NCBI RefSeq assembly: GCF_000284095.1
Contig: NC_017068.1
Span: 2,046,001-2,110,000 of the forward strand
Origin: Selenomonas ruminantium subsp. lactilytica TAM6421
GTDB taxonomy: Bacteria; Bacillota; Negativicutes; Selenomonadales; Selenomonadaceae
Length of the DNA stretch: 64,000 bases
Direction of reading: 5' to 3'
Shown: positions 41,918-50,762 of the stretch, in pieces
Numbering within the stretch: position 1 is the stretch's first letter
How the letters are laid out: every line of letters starts with the position of its first letter
Translations under genes and position numbers: made by a program
Notes under the pieces: model-generated
Database searches by the model: none
Seen by the model: only the letters and a program-made list of their open reading frames with translations
What the model was told of the DNA's origin: nothing

Positions 41918-43825
41918 TCAGGGCCTTATTTTTAATCGCCCCTTGTTGAACAGGTCACTGGCCCCCTGATACCAAGTAATGGCCTCATTTTCCAGCTGCT
42001 CATCGACAGGTACCGGCTGATAGATGCTGTTTTGCCAATCGGTTATTGCATAAGTGACCGCCCGCCGGCCCGGTTCCAGGATCACCAGCTTATCATCGCG
42101 GATATACCCCATGCTCTGATAGGTGCTGATAAAGATGCGGTCAGCCTCTGGCGGCGTACGGAAGATATCCCGTCCCATAAAGCGGGAATCATAGGACAAG
42201 CCCAGCATTCCCATAAGGGTGGGCGCCAGATCCATCTGACTGATCAGCCGGTCGTTCTGTCCGGGGGCGATCAGGCCGGGTGCATAAATCATACAGGGAA
42301 TGTGATAGCGGTTTACCGGCAATTCCGTCTTACCGGCAGCCCGGGCCTGATGGTCCGCTACAATGACGAAGACCGTATCCTTGAACCAGGGCTTCTCCTG
42401 CGCCCGGCGCAGGAAGTCGGCAATGGCCCAGTCGGTATAGCGCACAGCACCTTCCCGCTCTCCCTGCTTGGCCTCCACCCGGCCTTCCGGGAAGGTATAG
42501 GGGCTATGATTGCTGGTGGTCATCACCATTTCCATGGCCCGCTCACCTTTAGCTGCATGCTCATCCATGGACTTCAGCACCTGAGTGAAGAGCACCTCAT
42601 CCGCTACGCCCCAGGCCGTTTCCTGAATGACCTCCTCGCTGGGAATCTCCACCCGGTCTTTGATCGTATAGCCATTGCTGCTGAAGAATTCATTCATATT
42701 GTCAAAATAGCCGTAACCGCCATAAATGAAGTCCGTCTGATAACCGTTCTGCCGCAGGACATCCCCTAATGTGGCCAGATTATCACAATTCTGCCGCCGC
42801 AGGATGGATTGTCCCGGCGTCGGCGGCACAGCCAGGGAAATGGCCTCCAAGCCGCGCACGGTCCTGGTGCCCGTGGCGTACATGCGGGTGAACATATAAG
42901 AATCCGCTGCCAGCTTGTCCAGCTCCGGTGTCCAGGATTCCTGCGCTCCCAAGGCTCCCACGTAATTGGCGCTGAGGCTTTCTACCGTAATCAGCACCAC
43001 ATTTGGCTTGCGCCCGGTCAGTTCATTGCGATTCTCCACCCGACGGCCAATGCCGCCATCTTCCCTGAAGCTGACATTATCTGCTGCCAACAGGCTTCGC
43101 AGATTATATAATACGGCATTTTCGTTGGCTTCCTTGTAAAACTGATGGTAATCCAATTCATTGCTGAAAAACGCATGGACAAAACCATAGGGGCCATTGC
43201 CTGCCAGCTCGATATTATACTGATTGGGACTGACTTTTTCCCGCCACTCATCCCGGCTGCTGGTGGCGATCAGCGATAACACGATAACGGTCAGGACAAT
43301 CTCCAGGAAAATCCGCCCCTTCTGCTTGGGATTGAATGGCGGACAAAGGAAACGGCTCTGGCCGTAAGTCATGCCCCCCGCTGCCAGCAGCAAGGCGGGA
43401 ATGATAGCCCACATGGGATAGGCTTCCATGATATTGCCAATCATTTCCGTGGTATAGATCAGATAATCCACTGCGATGAAATTGAAGTTCGTATGGAATT
43501 CCTGCCAAAAAAAGAACAACGCTGTCGTGGAAAAGGCCAGCAGGAAATTCAGCAGGAATGCTGCTGCCAGTACCAGGAGCTGTCCCCACTTTCGGTTCAG
43601 CCAGCTGGTGGGCAAAAGCAACAACAACAAAGCAATCGGCAGACAGAAAAAAACCGCCGCACAAGTATCATAAAACAGGCCAAACGCAAAGGTCCGCAAA
43701 ACGTCCATTGCGCTCAAGGATACCGTCGACAGGGTGATCATAAACAACAACATGCGCAGGGCTGACTGCGTCCCTAAAAAAGTCACAAACAAACTGCCCA
43801 GATAGCGCATCCGATGAAACTTCAT
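41918..43825 (-). CDS. LTA synthase / sulfatase-family phosphoglycerol transferase-like protein
   Basis: 635 residues. Five N-terminal membrane helices (about 1-165) and a periplasmic alkaline-phosphatase-like domain (about 255-600). Metal/nucleophile motifs: NVVLITVESLSANYVGA (Glu), TRTVRGLEAIS (Thr nucleophile) and VFVIVADHQAR (Asp-His). LTA synthases and OpgB-type enzymes transfer glycerol-phosphate from phosphatidylglycerol; in a diderm Firmicute the acceptor is unknown. The stop codon overlaps a TGACAGGTCA palindrome at 41911-41920. Confidence 0.85.
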   Translation of the reverse strand: MKFHRMRYLGSLFVTFLGTQSALRMLLFMITLSTVSLSAMDVLRTFAFGLFYDTCAAVFFCLPIALLLLLLPTSWLNRKWGQLLVLAAAFLLNFLLAFSTTALFFFWQEFHTNFNFIAVDYLIYTTEMIGNIMEAYPMWAIIPALLLAAGGMTYGQSRFLCPPFNPKQKGRIFLEIVLTVIVLSLIATSSRDEWREKVSPNQYNIELAGNGPYGFVHAFFSNELDYHQFYKEANENAVLYNLRSLLAADNVSFREDGGIGRRVENRNELTGRKPNVVLITVESLSANYVGALGAQESWTPELDKLAADSYMFTRMYATGTRTVRGLEAISLAVPPTPGQSILRRQNCDNLATLGDVLRQNGYQTDFIYGGYGYFDNMNEFFSSNGYTIKDRVEIPSEEVIQETAWGVADEVLFTQVLKSMDEHAAKGERAMEMVMTTSNHSPYTFPEGRVEAKQGEREGAVRYTDWAIADFLRRAQEKPWFKDTVFVIVADHQARAAGKTELPVNRYHIPCMIYAPGLIAPGQNDRLISQMDLAPTLMGMLGLSYDSRFMGRDIFRTPPEADRIFISTYQSMGYIRDDKLVILEPGRRAVTYAITDWQNSIYQPVPVDEQLENEAITWYQGASDLFNKGRLKIRP

Positions 43826-43913
43826 ATTTCGGCCCCCAAAATCTCTAATTACTCACAAGTACCCTCCATTATACAAGAAAAGCCCAGCGGTGACAATCAT
43901 TCGCTGCAAAAGA

Positions 43914-43939
43914 GGGAGCAACCCTTAGCGGTCGCTCCC
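43914..43939 (-). terminator. intrinsic terminator of the EF-G-like gene
   Basis: GGGAGC / GCTCCC stem with inner ACC/GGT pairing, 12 nt beyond the EF-G-like stop codon, followed by a short T-rich run on the minus strand. Confidence 0.65.
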
Positions 43940-43951
43940 CCTGCTGAAAAA

Positions 43952-46024
43952 TCAGGCTTGCTTATTTTTTTGCTGCTCTTCGATGATCTTGACGGCTTCC
44001 CGTTCCGGCACTGCCTCATAGCGGGCAAATTCCAGGCTGTAGCTGCCGCGCCCCTGCGTCAGACTGCGCAGGTCCGTGGCGAAACGATAGAGCTCAGCTT
44101 CCGGAATCAAGGCGGAAATCTCACTCATATCCTTGCCCTTGCTGTCCACCCCCAGGATATGGGCGCGCTTGCTGTTTAGCTTGCCCATCACATCGCCCAT
44201 GTAATACTCCGGCGTAACCACGCGGATGGTATCGATGGGTTCCAACAGGATGGGCGAAGCATCCATGACGCCCTTGCGGATGGCAATGCCTGCCGCCGTC
44301 TTGAAGGCCGCTTCGGAGGAATCCACCGAATGATAAGAACCATCATAGAGATTGACCTTGACATCCACTACGGGGAAACCGGCCATAACACCAGCGGCCA
44401 AAGCCTCTTCCGTGCCCTTTTCCACGGCGGGGATGTACTGACGGGGCACGCTGCCGCCGAAGATGGTCTCCGTGAAGACATTGCCCTCACCGGCAGGCTG
44501 CGGGCTGATCTCGAGCCAGACATCACCGAACTGGCCATGACCGCCGCTCTGCTTCTTATGCCGCCCCTGCACCTGCACGCTCTTGCGGATGGTTTCCCGA
44601 TAGGCCACCTTGGGCTGGGACAAGACCATTTCCGCACCGAATTTCCGCTGCAGCTGCTCGGCCAGAATTTCCAGATGCACCTCACCCACACCTTTGACCA
44701 AAGTTTCCTTGGTCTCCTGGCGTTTTTTGACCACGATGGTGGGATCTTCGTCCTGCTGCTTGGCCAGGGCACCGAATACCTTGTCTTCCTCACCCTTTTT
44801 CTTGGAGGTCACGGCCATTTCCAGCATGGGTTCCGGATAGGTGATAGCCTCATACTGAATGGGATTGTTCTTGTCGCAGAGGGTATCGCCAGTGCGCACC
44901 TGCTGGAGCTTCGTGGTCACCACGATATCCCCGGCGGCCACCTGGGAGAGATTCTCCTGCCGCTTGCCCTGCATGGTAAAGAGGGTGCCGATGCGTTCCT
45001 CGTTGTTCTTGTTCACATGGAGATAGCTGGCGTCCCCCTTCATCTCCCCGGACAGAACACGGATGAAGCTCTGCCGGCCCACAAAGGGATCCACCGTGGT
45101 CTTGAAGACCTGCGCCGAGAAGGCATCTTCCGTATGGCGCTCCTTGATCTCGCCGCTGGCCGGATCGGTGCCGATGGACACCTTGAAATAGGGCGTCGGC
45201 ATATATTCCACCAGATCATTCATGAGCTGGCGGATGCCGATATTCTGTTTGGCCGAAGCGCAGAATACCGGGAAAATCTTGCCGGCCTGAATGCCTTCGA
45301 TCAGGGCAGCTGCCACTTCCAATTCGGTGATTTCCTCACCTTCGATGTATTTTTCCAGGAGTTCATTATTGAACTCGGCCACGGCCTCAATCAGCTTCTG
45401 GCGGGCAATCTCCACATCGCCCTTGATGTATTCCGGTACCTCGTCCTTCACCACTTCATTATCGTGGGTGACGATCTTCATATGCAGGGCCAGCAGATCC
45501 ACCACACCCTGAAAAGCGGCTTCTTTGCCGATGGGAATCTGTACCGGCACGACGCCATCACCGAAACGCACTCGCAATTCCTCCACCACGCCGTCAAAAT
45601 CGGCATGTTCCCGGTCCATCTTGTTGATCAGGAAGGCCCGGGGCAGCTCATTCTCCTCTGCACAGGTCCAGGCACTTTCCGTCCCCGACTTGATGCCGGA
45701 GGAGGCAGAGATTACGATGAGCGCGCTATCGGCCGCCACCATGGCACCCTTTACATCACCTACAAAATCGGGATAGCCCGGTGTGTCGATGAAGTTCAGC
45801 TTGAAGTCCCGCCATTCACAAGCCACGAGCTTGTCTCCAATGGTCATCTTGCGCTTGCTTTCCTCGGGATCATAATCCAAAGCACTGGTGCCGTCTTCCA
45901 CGCTGCCCAGCCGCTTCACCACGCCTGTATTGAACAAGCAGGCGTCCAACAGACTAGTCTTGCCAGTTTTGCCATGTCCAGCTACTGCAATATTGCGGAT
46001 ATTGGTACTCTTGTAGTTCTTCAT
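43952..46024 (-). CDS. EF-G-like translational GTPase (FusA2-type paralogue)
   Basis: 690 residues. G1 AVAGHGKTGKTSLLDA, G3 FIDTPGYPDFVG, G4 LINKMDREHADFDG; then EF-G domains II to V, with PVVDVKVNLYDGSYHSVDSSE in domain IV and HILGVDSKGKDMSEISALIPEAE in domain V. Switch I lacks the usual RGITI; it reads SKRKMTIGDKLVAC, a mark of the EF-G-like paralogue present beside true EF-G in Clostridia and Negativicutes. Role uncertain (ribosome recycling or stress). The start at 46024 follows GGAGGG. Confidence 0.9.
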   Translation of the reverse strand: MKNYKSTNIRNIAVAGHGKTGKTSLLDACLFNTGVVKRLGSVEDGTSALDYDPEESKRKMTIGDKLVACEWRDFKLNFIDTPGYPDFVGDVKGAMVAADSALIVISASSGIKSGTESAWTCAEENELPRAFLINKMDREHADFDGVVEELRVRFGDGVVPVQIPIGKEAAFQGVVDLLALHMKIVTHDNEVVKDEVPEYIKGDVEIARQKLIEAVAEFNNELLEKYIEGEEITELEVAAALIEGIQAGKIFPVFCASAKQNIGIRQLMNDLVEYMPTPYFKVSIGTDPASGEIKERHTEDAFSAQVFKTTVDPFVGRQSFIRVLSGEMKGDASYLHVNKNNEERIGTLFTMQGKRQENLSQVAAGDIVVTTKLQQVRTGDTLCDKNNPIQYEAITYPEPMLEMAVTSKKKGEEDKVFGALAKQQDEDPTIVVKKRQETKETLVKGVGEVHLEILAEQLQRKFGAEMVLSQPKVAYRETIRKSVQVQGRHKKQSGGHGQFGDVWLEISPQPAGEGNVFTETIFGGSVPRQYIPAVEKGTEEALAAGVMAGFPVVDVKVNLYDGSYHSVDSSEAAFKTAAGIAIRKGVMDASPILLEPIDTIRVVTPEYYMGDVMGKLNSKRAHILGVDSKGKDMSEISALIPEAELYRFATDLRSLTQGRGSYSLEFARYEAVPEREAVKIIEEQQKNKQA

Positions 46025-46098
46025 CGACAGTCCCTCCATTTCATATACTGTTTTCTATATTCTCTGAAAACATTGTAAATCCTGCAAGAAGATAAAAA

Positions 46099-46127
46099 AA
46101 GCCGCTCCCACTTTCGTGAGAGCGGCT
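46099..46127 (-). terminator. intrinsic terminator of the HU gene
   Basis: AAGCCGCTCCCAC / GTGAGAGCGGCTT with one mismatch and a tight TTTC loop; followed by TTTTTTTATC on the minus strand. Confidence 0.85.
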
Positions 46128-46138
46128 TAGCCGTCAAA

Positions 46139-46411
46139 TTAGTATTTAACGCTGGATTTGAATGCGAGGCTGTCGCTGGCAGCAATCTCAATGGTCTCAC
46201 CCGTCTGCGGGTTACGGCCAGAGCGTGCATTGCGATGGGCCTTCTTGAAGGTACCAAAGCCGATCAGACGAATCTCTGCATCAGCCTTTACGCTTTCTTT
46301 TACCGTTTCGAGCAGTGCGTCAACAACGGCTTTCGTGTCTTTCTTGGATACACCGGCAGCTTCAGCAACTTTGTCAACTAAAGCAGTTTTGCTAATAACT
46401 TCTTTTGCCAT
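46139..46411 (-). CDS. hup: DNA-binding protein HU
   Basis: 90 residues, complete histone-like protein. MAKEVISKTALVDKVAEAAG opens the helical body, followed by IRLIGFGTFKKAHRNARSGR and NPQTGETIEI, the DNA-bending arm with its Pro. The start at 46411 follows AAAGGGG; a strong TTGACG-N17-TATAAT promoter lies just upstream. Compacts and bends DNA. Confidence 0.97.
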   Translation of the reverse strand: MAKEVISKTALVDKVAEAAGVSKKDTKAVVDALLETVKESVKADAEIRLIGFGTFKKAHRNARSGRNPQTGETIEIAASDSLAFKSSVKY

Positions 46412-46445
46412 AGTAGTAATCCCCTTTCTCGTTCTTACACGACGT

Positions 46446-46474
46446 ATTATAGCGGATAAGCACGGGTTCGTCAA
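46446..46474 (-). promoter_or_regulatory. promoter of the HU gene
   Basis: Minus-strand TTGACG (46474-46469) and TATAAT (46451-46446), 17-nt spacer, close to the consensus. Confidence 0.8.
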
Positions 46475-46505
46475 CAATTTACGCAGATTATCTGCCTATT
46501 GCACC

Positions 46506-47375
46506 TCAGCCATACAGTTTCCGCTCAATGGCCTGAGCCGTTTTCGTTACCGCCAGACCGCCTTCACTGGTTTCCCGAAGACTCTTGGGCAGAGCCTTGC
46601 CGATGCGGTTCATGGCATCAATCACCTCATCCACAGGAATCACCGAAGCAATCCCTGACAATGTCATATCCGCAGCCAGCATAGCCTCAATAGCGGCAAA
46701 ACCATTGCGCTTGACACAGGGCACTTCCACCAGCCCTGCCACCGGATCACAGACCAGCCCTAAAAGATTCTTGATGGCCAGGGCTACAGCGTTGCCCACC
46801 TGGGCCGGCGTGCCGCCCGCAAGTTCTACTAAGGCCCCGGCTGCCATGCCCGCTGCCGTGCCGCATTCGGCCTGACAGCCACCTTCAGCCCCCGCAATGG
46901 AAGCGTTCTGGTCGATGACCATGCCGATGCCCGCCGCCGTGAACAGCGCCCTGACCATCTGTTCATCGGTCAGCTGCCTTTCCTGCTGCGCCGCATAGAG
47001 GGCCGCCGGCACGATGCCGCAGGAACCGGCCGTAGGGCAGGCCACGATCCGCCCCATCACCGCATTGACCTCACTGATGCCCACAGCATAAGCCGCAGCC
47101 GCCAACACCTGCTCCCCCATATAGCCCTGCCGGCGATAGGCAAACAGCTTTTTGGCATCGCCGCCCGTAAGCCCGCTCAGGGATTTTTCCGTATTGCTGA
47201 TACCGCGCTCGATGGAGGCCTTCATGGTCTCCCAGTTCAGCGCCATGCTCTTCATGATTTCCGCCCGCGGCAATTGACTGTCATGGCATTCCCGCCCGAT
47301 GACGATCTCATGGATGGGCTGCTGCGCCGCCTCTGCCAAGGCCGCCAGTTCACCGATTGTATTGAAATTCCTCAT
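46506..47375 (-). CDS. sdaAA: L-serine dehydratase, iron-sulfur-dependent, alpha subunit
   Basis: 289 residues. Turns L-serine into pyruvate and ammonia with a 4Fe-4S cluster. Conserved PTAGSCGIVPAALYAA (Cys, about residue 135), GAEGGCQAECGTAAGMAAGALVEL (Cys-rich part) and VCDPVAGLVEVPCVKRN; the three cluster Cys are visible. The start at 47375 follows AGAGGAG. It lies 25 nt after sdaAB; together they form the two-chain enzyme seen in Gram-positive anaerobes. Confidence 0.95.
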   Translation of the reverse strand: MRNFNTIGELAALAEAAQQPIHEIVIGRECHDSQLPRAEIMKSMALNWETMKASIERGISNTEKSLSGLTGGDAKKLFAYRRQGYMGEQVLAAAAYAVGISEVNAVMGRIVACPTAGSCGIVPAALYAAQQERQLTDEQMVRALFTAAGIGMVIDQNASIAGAEGGCQAECGTAAGMAAGALVELAGGTPAQVGNAVALAIKNLLGLVCDPVAGLVEVPCVKRNGFAAIEAMLAADMTLSGIASVIPVDEVIDAMNRIGKALPKSLRETSEGGLAVTKTAQAIERKLYG

Positions 47376-47400
47376 GCTTTCTTTCTCTCCTCTGAAAGTC

Positions 47401-48063
47401 TCAAATCGCCGGAATGGCGAAGGCATACTGCACCGCAGCGGCCTGCCGGCACTCGGCGATCACGTCGGGTGCCGGCTGCTCGTCCAGCTCCATGATCATC
47501 ATGGCTGTTTCCCCGCGGTTCTGCCGCGACACCCGCATGAAGGCAATATTCACTTCCGCATGGGCCAGAATCTGCGTGACCTTGGTGATCACGCCGGGAC
47601 AATCGTGATGAATGGTGATCAGTGCCGGATACTGACCGGTCAATTCCACATTGTAGCCATCGATATTGCTGATGACGATATTGCCACCACCTACCGAAGC
47701 CCCTGTCACCCGGGCCATGCGCCCGGACTGACCGGTCAGGAAGATCACCGCCGTATTGGGATGGGCCTCCTCCAGATTCACCGTCTGAAAGCTGAATTCC
47801 AGCCCCTTGTCCCGGGCAATATGCAGGGCCTCACGGATGCGCTCATCCTCCGGGCCAAAGCCTAAGATCCCGCCAATCAAGGCCTTATCCGTGCCATGGC
47901 CGCGATAGGTGCGGGCAAAGGAACCATGCAGATTGATCTCTGCCTTCACCGGCTCCTCCCCCAGGATCTTCCGGGCCATCAGCCCCAGCCGCACCGCTCC
48001 CGCCGTATGGGAGCTGGAGGGCCCGATCATGATGGGGCCTACGATATCAAATACTCCGTGCAT
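47401..48063 (-). CDS. sdaAB: L-serine dehydratase, iron-sulfur-dependent, beta subunit
   Basis: 220 residues. MHGVFDIVGPIMIGPSSSHTAGAVR is the N-terminal serine-binding signature of the beta chain (PSSSHT). The C-terminal half holds an ACT domain (YPALITIHHDCPGVITKVTQIL), which probably senses serine. GHGTDKALIGGILG is also typical. Start at 48063 follows AGAGAGGA. Expressed with sdaAA. Confidence 0.95.
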   Translation of the reverse strand: MHGVFDIVGPIMIGPSSSHTAGAVRLGLMARKILGEEPVKAEINLHGSFARTYRGHGTDKALIGGILGFGPEDERIREALHIARDKGLEFSFQTVNLEEAHPNTAVIFLTGQSGRMARVTGASVGGGNIVISNIDGYNVELTGQYPALITIHHDCPGVITKVTQILAHAEVNIAFMRVSRQNRGETAMMIMELDEQPAPDVIAECRQAAAVQYAFAIPAI

Positions 48064-48087
48064 AATTATCCTCTCTTTGGTCAAAAT

Positions 48088-48115
48088 AATCCCGCTGATC
48101 ACGATCAGCGGGATT
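48088..48115 (-). terminator. intrinsic terminator of dapA
   Basis: Perfect 13-bp stem AATCCCGCTGATC / GATCAGCGGGATT with a very short loop, then ATTTTG on the minus strand. Confidence 0.8.
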
Positions 48116-48130
48116 GGCTTCTATCCTGAA

Positions 48131-49018
48131 TTATTTGATCAGCCCATGGTTGCGCAGAGCAGCCTCGAGCTTTTCCTCATGCTGGGGTTCCATTTCACTG
48201 AGGGGCATGCGCAGCGGGCCGGCATCATAGCCCAGCTTGCGCATGGCAACTTTGACCGGAATCGGATTGACTTCGCAGAAGAGCGCATCGATAAGATCTG
48301 CATACTCAATCTGCATCTGTTCTGCCTTCTTCGTATCCCCGTCAAAGAACGCCTGGCACATATCATGGGTTTCCTGGGGTGCCACGTTGGAGAGCACGGA
48401 AATAACGCCCTGACCGCCCAGGGACAGGATCGGCACGATCTGATCGTCATTGCCGGAATAGAGCACCAGGTCATCGCCGACAGCAGCCCGCAGGCGCAGG
48501 ATCTTGGACAGGTCGCCGTTAGCTTCCTTCACGGCTACGATATTCGGATGCTTGGACAGGGCCACATAGGTTTCCGTCGCAATGGCCACACCTGTACGGG
48601 AAGGCACATCATAGAGGATGATGGGGATGTTCACCGCATCGGCAATGGCCGTATAATGGGCAATCAAGCCCTTCTGCGTGCATTTATTGTAGTAGGGAGT
48701 CACCACCAGCAGGGCATCCGCGCCCACGCTTTCCGCATATTTGGAAAGATCCACTGCATAGCTGGTCTCATTGGAGCCCGTACCGGCAATCACCGGAATC
48801 CGGCCCTTGACATGCTCCACAGCAAATTTGATGGCTGCCCGATGCTCCGCATCGCTCATGGTGGCGGATTCACCCGTCGTGCCCGTGATGATGATGGCAT
48901 CGGTATGATTCTTTATCTGATCATCAATGATGCGGCCCAATTCCGCAAAATTTATCCCGTCTTCCGTATACGGAGTGATAATGGCTACACCTGCGCCACG
49001 AAAAATCGGTTTTTTCAT
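48131..49018 (-). CDS. dapA: 4-hydroxy-tetrahydrodipicolinate synthase
   Basis: 295 residues. Condenses pyruvate with aspartate semialdehyde on the lysine/diaminopimelate path. TTGESATMSDAEH (Thr-Thr catalytic pair), VTPYYNKCTQKGL (Tyr), IILYDVPSRTGVAI (Tyr/Arg) and PNIVAVKEANGD with the Schiff-base Lys (about 163) are all in place. The start at 49018 follows GGGAGGG. It has its own promoter at 49072-49100. Confidence 0.96.
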   Translation of the reverse strand: MKKPIFRGAGVAIITPYTEDGINFAELGRIIDDQIKNHTDAIIITGTTGESATMSDAEHRAAIKFAVEHVKGRIPVIAGTGSNETSYAVDLSKYAESVGADALLVVTPYYNKCTQKGLIAHYTAIADAVNIPIILYDVPSRTGVAIATETYVALSKHPNIVAVKEANGDLSKILRLRAAVGDDLVLYSGNDDQIVPILSLGGQGVISVLSNVAPQETHDMCQAFFDGDTKKAEQMQIEYADLIDALFCEVNPIPVKVAMRKLGYDAGPLRMPLSEMEPQHEEKLEAALRNHGLIK

Positions 49019-49071
49019 GAAAAGCCCTCCCAGCAAACTACGATATTTGCGATTTATTTCAACTAGATTTT

Positions 49072-49100
49072 ATTATCCCATGGACGACGGGCAAAGTCAA
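49072..49100 (-). promoter_or_regulatory. promoter of dapA
   Basis: Minus-strand TTGACT (49100-49095) and GATAAT (49077-49072) with a 17-nt spacer, in the gap between aroB and dapA. A small hairpin (CAATCTG/CAGATTG) just before it may end aroB transcripts. Confidence 0.6.
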
Positions 49101-49150
49101 CGCCTTAGCCGCCAATCTGCACAGATTGCGTCAAAAAACACATTTCCTGC

Positions 49151-50239
49151 TCAGTCGGCCGCAACAGCAGCCATGGCCTCACGGACAATCTCCTCCGGCA
49201 CATCGTTGCGGCAGATCACTTCGCCGATGGACTTCATAAGCACCCAGGTGACCTTCCCGCCCACGGTCTTCTTGTCATGGAAGATGTCACCATACATATT
49301 GTCCACCAGCACGCCGGCAGCCTGCAAGGGCAGCTTATAAGCCGCCACCAGGGCCTGCACCCGGCTGACGTCCTGCTTTTCAATCAGCCCCAGCTTTTCG
49401 CTGATATGGGCAGCGCCCACCATGCCGGTGGCCACAGCTTCGCCATGGTTATAGCGCACATAGCCGGTTTCCTTTTCAATGGCATGGCCAATGGTATGGC
49501 CAAAATTCAGGATGCGGCGCAAACCCGCTTCCTTTTCATCCTGACTGACCACAGCGGCTTTGATCTCACAGGAACGGGCAATCATATGCACCAGGGCTTC
49601 CGGCTCCAAGGCCAATACTGCCGCCTGGTTTTCCTCCAGGAAGCGGAAGAATGCTTCATCATAGATGATGCCGTATTTGATGATCTCCCCAAGCCCCGTG
49701 TAGATTTCCCGCCTGGGCAGGGTGCTCATATAATTGAGCTCCATAAAGACGGCCTGGGGCTGATAGAAGGCGCCGATAAGATTCTTGCCCAGCTCATGGT
49801 TGACGGCCACCTTGCCGCCCACGCTGGAATCCACCTGAGCCAGCAGGCTCGTGGGCAGCTGCACGAAGGGCACGCCCCGCATATAGGAAGCCGCCACGAA
49901 GCCGGCCAGATCACCGACCACGCCGCCTCCTAAAGCGAATATCGGGGATTTGCGGTCAAGGCCTGCCTCAATCGCCCGCGTAAATACTTCATTGGCCACC
50001 GCCAGCGATTTGGATTTTTCCCCGGCAGGGATCTGAACGATATCCACCTCCAGCCCCCCCTGGGCCAAAATAGCCTGCACCTTGGCAGCATACAGGGGCC
50101 CTACATTGGTATCCGTCACCAGCAGGGCCTTTTGTGAGAAGCCCGCCTGCCGGACAAAATCCACGACTTCCTTTTCGATATCATAGCCAATCACAATATC
50201 GTAGCTTTTTTCGCCTAAATCCACCCGTACCTTACGCAT
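49151..50239 (-). CDS. aroB: 3-dehydroquinate synthase
   Basis: 362 residues. Makes dehydroquinate from DAHP using NAD and zinc. GGGVVGDLAGFVAASYMRG (NAD loop, about 100), QVDSSVGGKVAVNHELGKN, GLGEIIKYG, and zinc ligands in ILNFGHTIGHAIE and RYNHGEAVATGM. Its start overlaps aroK by 8 nt. Third gene of aroC-aroK-aroB. Confidence 0.96.
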   Translation of the reverse strand: MRKVRVDLGEKSYDIVIGYDIEKEVVDFVRQAGFSQKALLVTDTNVGPLYAAKVQAILAQGGLEVDIVQIPAGEKSKSLAVANEVFTRAIEAGLDRKSPIFALGGGVVGDLAGFVAASYMRGVPFVQLPTSLLAQVDSSVGGKVAVNHELGKNLIGAFYQPQAVFMELNYMSTLPRREIYTGLGEIIKYGIIYDEAFFRFLEENQAAVLALEPEALVHMIARSCEIKAAVVSQDEKEAGLRRILNFGHTIGHAIEKETGYVRYNHGEAVATGMVGAAHISEKLGLIEKQDVSRVQALVAAYKLPLQAAGVLVDNMYGDIFHDKKTVGGKVTWVLMKSIGEVICRNDVPEEIVREAMAAVAAD

Positions 50240-50762
50240 GGAGTGCCCCCCTTGTTTTCAACGTCTTGACGATGATCTCCACCACCTGCAGCGGCGACAA
50301 TTCACTGGTGTCCACGGCAAAATCCGCCTGAGCATACAGGCTTTCCCGCTCAGCCAGCAGTTTGGTCACAGCCTGCCGCCGGTCGCCATTATCTTCCTTG
50401 TCCAAGACCGGACGGGTGCCCCGGCAGCGCGTGCGCTCCAGCACCGTATCCACATCCGCCTGCAGGCAGACGACAGTCCCCCCCTGCTTCAGGGCCGCCA
50501 TATTCGCCGGATCCTTCACGACGCCGCCGCCTGTGGAAATCACGGCGTTGCGGCGGCTGCCCAACCGCACAGCCAAGTCATGCTCCAGCTGGCGGAAATG
50601 GTCTTCGCCAAATTTGGCAAAGATTTCCGGAATGGTCATGCCCGCTTCTTCTTCAATCTTGACATCCATATCGATAAAGGCACAGCCCAGCTTCTGGGCC
50701 AGCATCTTGCCCGTGCTGGTCTTGCCCGTGCCCATAAAGCCAATCAGGATCACATTACGCAT
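50232..50762 (-). CDS. aroK: shikimate kinase
   Basis: 176 residues. Phosphorylates shikimate. Walker A GFMGTGKTSTGKML, FIDMDVKIEEEAGM (shikimate Asp), ISTGGGVVKD and the lid Arg in RCRGTRPVLD. The start at 50762 is inside the end of aroC (8-nt overlap) with GGTGG just before it; the frame runs far further upstream in aroC but this is a shadow of aroC. Confidence 0.95.
   Translation of the reverse strand: MRNVILIGFMGTGKTSTGKMLAQKLGCAFIDMDVKIEEEAGMTIPEIFAKFGEDHFRQLEHDLAVRLGSRRNAVISTGGGVVKDPANMAALKQGGTVVCLQADVDTVLERTRCRGTRPVLDKEDNGDRRQAVTKLLAERESLYAQADFAVDTSELSPLQVVEIIVKTLKTRGALHA

Noticed and set aside
44330-46078. Plus-strand open frame of about 580 codons
   Set aside because: Antisense to the EF-G-like gene.
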